This document shows, piece by piece, positions 61,538 through 64,000 of a DNA stretch of 64,000 bases. This stretch comes from Phycisphaerae bacterium (GTDB taxonomy: Bacteria; Planctomycetota; Phycisphaerae; UBA1845; Fen-1342): assembly GCA_022072445.1 (NCBI GenBank), contig JAJVHV010000016.1, positions 124,001 to 188,000 of the forward strand, read 5' to 3'. Made by a program: the position numbers and the translations under genes. Each line of letters starts with the position of its first letter. The first letter of the stretch is position 1. Under the pieces are notes generated by a model. That model searched no databases. It saw only the letters and a list, made by a program, of their open reading frames with translations, and was not told the DNA's origin.

Positions 61538-62262
61538 CGCGGCCCCCCGCGCCGCCCACCCAGCACATACGCGTACAGCCGCGCCAGGTGCCGCAGATAG
61601 CGTAGTTGCTCGGCCGCCGAAAGCTTCGTCTTGCCCGCCAGGCGGTCGGAGAAGCTGATCGGCAGTTCGACCACGCGCGTCCAGTGCTGGCGCACGATCA
61701 GCTCCAGCGCGATCTTGTATCCCACCGGCGCCAGCCGCTCCAGATCGACGTCCGCCCGCCGCACCGCGAAAAACCCGGACATCATGTCGCGCACCGGCGT
61801 CAGCGGCCGCGCCAGCAGCCGTCCGAGAAGGCTGTTCAACCGGCGGTGCAGCGGCCAGTGCAGATCGACGCGTCCGCCGGGCACAAAGCGGCTGCCGATC
61901 GCCATTTGCACGTCGTCGGCGTCGAGCGCTGCCAGCAGCGTGGGGATCATCTCGGGCGGGTGCGAGAGGTCGGCGTCCATGACGACGATCCGCGTGCCGC
62001 GTGCCGCGCGCATCCCCGCGATGACCGCCGTCGCCAGCCCGCGCTGCCCGTGCCGCACGTGGCAGCGCACCGGGTACTCGGCCGCCAGCGCCGCCGCCAC
62101 GTCCGCCGTCCCGTCGGGCGAATTATCGTCCACAATCAGCAGCTCGGCGTCGGCCGGCAGCACGCTCGCGAAGACGCGCCGCGCCAGCGGCGCGAGATTC
62201 TCGCGCTCGTTGTACGTCGGCACGACGATCGAGCAGCGAATCGGCGCCTCGGCGTTGTTCAT
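61534..62262 (-). CDS. Polyprenol-phosphate mannose synthase-like GT2 glycosyltransferase
   Basis: 242 residues: IVVPTYNERENLAPLARRVF, LLIVDDNSPDGTAD (the DDN/D metal-nucleotide loop), VVMDADLSHPPEMIP (DxD) and DMMSGFFAVRRAD. This layout is that of dolichol/polyprenol-phosphate mannose synthases (GT2) without the C-terminal membrane domain. It would transfer mannose or another sugar to a lipid carrier that the adjoining GT87 enzyme can use. Both genes are in one transcript on the minus strand. Confidence 0.9.
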   Translation of the reverse strand: MNNAEAPIRCSIVVPTYNERENLAPLARRVFASVLPADAELLIVDDNSPDGTADVAAALAAEYPVRCHVRHGQRGLATAVIAGMRAARGTRIVVMDADLSHPPEMIPTLLAALDADDVQMAIGSRFVPGGRVDLHWPLHRRLNSLLGRLLARPLTPVRDMMSGFFAVRRADVDLERLAPVGYKIALELIVRQHWTRVVELPISFSDRLAGKTKLSAAEQLRYLRHLARLYAYVLGGRRGGPR

Positions 62263-62339
62263 TCCGGCATGAACCTATCGCCTGCCGCGGCACCCTTCCA
62301 GTCGCGCGGCGTCGGCACGTGCCAGGCTCGCGCCTGCCG

Positions 62340-63434
62340 CTATGCCCCGGCCACGTTTCGGGCGTTTCCGGTCATGCCCAGCTCGATCAACCGCTCGTAC
62401 TGACCCTGCACGATTACCTCGTCTCCCTCCTTCAGCCGCGTGCTCGGCGCCGGGAAGATGCGCTGCACCCCATCCGCCGATTGATACCGCACGACGCCGA
62501 GCCGCAGATCGCTGCTCACCTCGCCCACCGTTCGCCCGCACAGCGGCCCGCCCGCGGAAATAGACCAGCGCAGCATGATGAACAGCTCGTCGTCGACGGC
62601 GAAGCTGTTGACGATCGTGCGGTCCAGCGCCGCCATCGCAAACGTCGGCGCCGCCAGCGCCGATTGCGAGACCGCGATGTGGATGTCGAATCCTTCGCGA
62701 ATCTTGTCCGCCATGTTCTGGTCGAACATCCGCATCACCACGCGGATCGTCGGGTGAATCCGCCGCGCGTCCAGCGCCACCTCCAGATTCGCCAGATCGT
62801 CGTTGCTTGCCAGAATGATGCTCCGCGCCGCCGCCACGTTGGCCTGCTCGAGCAGATGCTCCCGCCGGGCGTCGCCGATCAGCAGTGGCGATCCGTCGGC
62901 CCGCACAGTGTCCAGGAACTGACACTCCGCGTCGCGCTCGATCACCACCACCGACTCGCCCAGCCGCCGCAGCAGCCGGTAAACCCGAAAGCCCAACCGG
63001 CCCAGGCCGATGAGCACGATGTGACCCGACATCGCCGCAGCCATGTTCATGCACCAGTTCTTCTCGAATCGCCGTCGATCGCGCAGCGTGAACGCAAAAT
63101 CGACGATACCCTCGATGATCAGCGTCAGCCCCAGAATCGGAACGACGAAGAAGATGACACGCAGCGGCAGCGCGTCCGGAAAGGCCTCGGGCGCCTCGCC
63201 GAAGATCAGGCTCCACGTGTAAAACAGCGCCTTGGCCATCGTCGGCCGCGGCGGCCCGTGGTACGCCACAAACAACGCCGCCCCGCCCAGCATCACGGCC
63301 GCCATCACCACGAAGCGAACGCCGAACTGCCGCAGGACCACGCGCCCAAAACACCACTCGCGCCACAGACGATCCAGAAACGGACTTCTCCGCGGCGGCG
63401 GCAACTTCAGGCTGTCGATGCGTAGTCCCGGCAT
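62340..63434 (-). CDS. Two-TM channel-like protein with TrkA-N NAD-binding and TrkA-C domains
   Basis: 364 residues. Two hydrophobic segments (FVVMAAVMLGGAALFVAYH; VIFFVVPILGLTLIIEGI) flank a re-entrant part (ALFYTWSLIFGEAPEAFPDA), then a Rossmann-type TrkA-N domain (HIVLIGLGRLGFRVYRLLRR) and a TrkA-C-type beta domain ending RLKEGDEVIVQGQYERLIEL. The layout is that of MthK-like potassium channels, but the TVGYG selectivity filter is absent: the position reads IFGEAPEAF. So ion selectivity is uncertain, and another transport or sensing role is possible. The 77-bp gap to the GT2 gene separates it from that transcript. Confidence 0.78.
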   Translation of the reverse strand: MPGLRIDSLKLPPPRRSPFLDRLWREWCFGRVVLRQFGVRFVVMAAVMLGGAALFVAYHGPPRPTMAKALFYTWSLIFGEAPEAFPDALPLRVIFFVVPILGLTLIIEGIVDFAFTLRDRRRFEKNWCMNMAAAMSGHIVLIGLGRLGFRVYRLLRRLGESVVVIERDAECQFLDTVRADGSPLLIGDARREHLLEQANVAAARSIILASNDDLANLEVALDARRIHPTIRVVMRMFDQNMADKIREGFDIHIAVSQSALAAPTFAMAALDRTIVNSFAVDDELFIMLRWSISAGGPLCGRTVGEVSSDLRLGVVRYQSADGVQRIFPAPSTRLKEGDEVIVQGQYERLIELGMTGNARNVAGA

Positions 63435-63511
63435 TCTTCGTGGTGCGACCTCACCCGACGGGAGTGACCTTAGCCCCGAATCGCACCCGCGCCTACCCGT
63501 GAGGGCGCGCC

Positions 63512-63636
63512 CAACCGAAACCCGACTGTCAGGGAGAGGTCGAGGTGAAGTTGCCAGCGAACTTGGCGCCGAACTCCGCCGAGTTCGGCGGCGATCGCCG
63601 TTCGAACTCCTCCCTGACGGTCGGGGCTCGGCTGGG
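63512..63636. repeat. Family B foldback element with internal hairpin
   Basis: Left arm (about 63512-63544, CAACCGAAACCCGACTGTCA then GGGAGAGG) and right arm (63601-63636, CTCCTCCCTGACGGTCGGGG then CTCGGCTGGG) are imperfect inverted copies of the family B core. Between them GCCGAACTC and GAGTTCGGC (63568-63589) form a perfect 9-bp hairpin. Its words match those in the terminase insert and the 22-kb and 27-kb copies. Confidence 0.8.
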
Positions 63637-63985
63637 AATGCAACGTGCGTGAACCGGGCGCGCCATCGCGCGTGATCGCTCGTTTGGATGGGCTGACTGG
63701 CGAATCGCGCCGCGACTCGCTACATTCTGCGGCGTTGCGGCGTGGCGATGCTCGGGCGTCGCCGCCCGTTCGGGCCATTGATTCGTACACGCAAAGCAGT
63801 GCAGCGCGATCGGACGAGTGGACATTTTGCGCGCCGGCCGCGAGGTTTTCGCACCGCTCGGAACATTAGTTGGGAGTCCTCGGCGCAACGGTGCGCCGTG
63901 TCCATCCAGCCGGGCGGAACGTCGGATTTTCCCAGTTGGGGCCTGGAAGTGTCGGCGACCACACTGTCGCCTGGAGGAGTCACTC
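63637..63985. other. Intergenic region before the last gene
   Basis: 349 bp with no convincing gene in any frame. A TGCGGCGTTGCGGCGTGGCG stretch near 63729 is repetitive. No clean promoter pair was found, although the strong ribosome site at its right end (GGAGGAG at 63973) belongs to the following gene. Confidence 0.4.
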
Positions 63986-64000
63986 ATGGGACGTAAGTTA
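63986..64000 (+). CDS. Start of an unidentified gene
   Basis: ATG with CTGGAGGAGT ideally placed upstream, followed by five open codons (MGRKL) to the window edge. The ribosome site is the best in the region, so the start is credible; the product cannot be told. Confidence 0.5.

Overview
This is a GC-rich chromosomal segment that reads as Planctomycetota, most likely a Phycisphaerae-like lineage. No rRNA or marker gene is present to prove that. The evidence is: secreted proteins ending in type-I-dockerin-like repeats of the form DxNxDGSVNGFDxDxF (two genes plus a fragment), a PEP-CTERM protein, a sulfatase-like hydrolase fused to TPR repeats, several PQQ-type beta-propellers, two groEL genes, and a high density of short interspersed palindromic repeats. 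No tRNA, rRNA, CRISPR array or complete insertion sequence was recognised.

Layout. 1-9 kb: the start of an unidentified minus-strand gene, a GNAT acetyltransferase, a TPR lipoprotein, a dockerin-tailed beta-propeller with a duplicated fragment of its own 3' end beside it, a sulfatase/TPR lipoprotein, a three-gene MNT-HEPN-unknown cassette, and a secreted beta-helix protein. 9-16 kb: protein-quality-control genes, all on the minus strand (dnaJ-grpE-fmdB, groES-groEL, and a second groEL with the usual GGM tail). 16-31 kb: an iron alcohol dehydrogenase overlapping a beta-propeller gene, a hairpin-rich repeat block, a HemN-like radical SAM gene, a LacI regulator, glycogen/sugar-phosphate enzymes (glgP and a phosphohexomutase), an isochorismatase-like hydrolase, a second dockerin protein, an M20 amidohydrolase and an unidentified gene behind a good promoter.

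31.4-41.2 kb: a Mu-like phage head cassette all on the plus strand (large terminase, portal, protease/scaffold, decoration protein, major head protein, DUF1320 protein, four small unknown proteins and a holin-like protein). It has no integrase, repressor, tail or endolysin gene. Its reading frames and most of its gaps carry dispersed repeats: the terminase has a repeat-derived in-frame insert, and the portal is joined in frame to a GNAT acetyltransferase through a 46-bp perfect inverted repeat. It looks like a domesticated or gene-transfer-agent-like capsid module rather than a complete prophage.

41.3-49.6 kb: a tRNA-binding-domain protein, a cell-envelope group (CsgG/LpoB-like lipoprotein, tiny lipoprotein, SH3-type protein), DNA alkylation repair (ogt, an AlkA-like glycosylase) with a CBS-domain protein, a P1B metal ATPase and an ABC permease. 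49.7-59.4 kb: three consecutive SPFH/prohibitin-like membrane proteins, an ABC ATPase and permease and a large exported protein, probably one membrane-associated operon. 59.5-64 kb: a PEP-CTERM protein, a GT87/GT2 glycosyltransferase pair, a channel-like TrkA-N protein, and the first five codons of another gene.

The main themes for follow-up are the capsid cassette with its repeat-bridged portal-GNAT fusion, the MNT-HEPN cassette with an unrecognised Cys/His-rich third gene, the triple SPFH-ABC operon, and at least six families of short palindromic or tandem repeats that have entered coding sequence.
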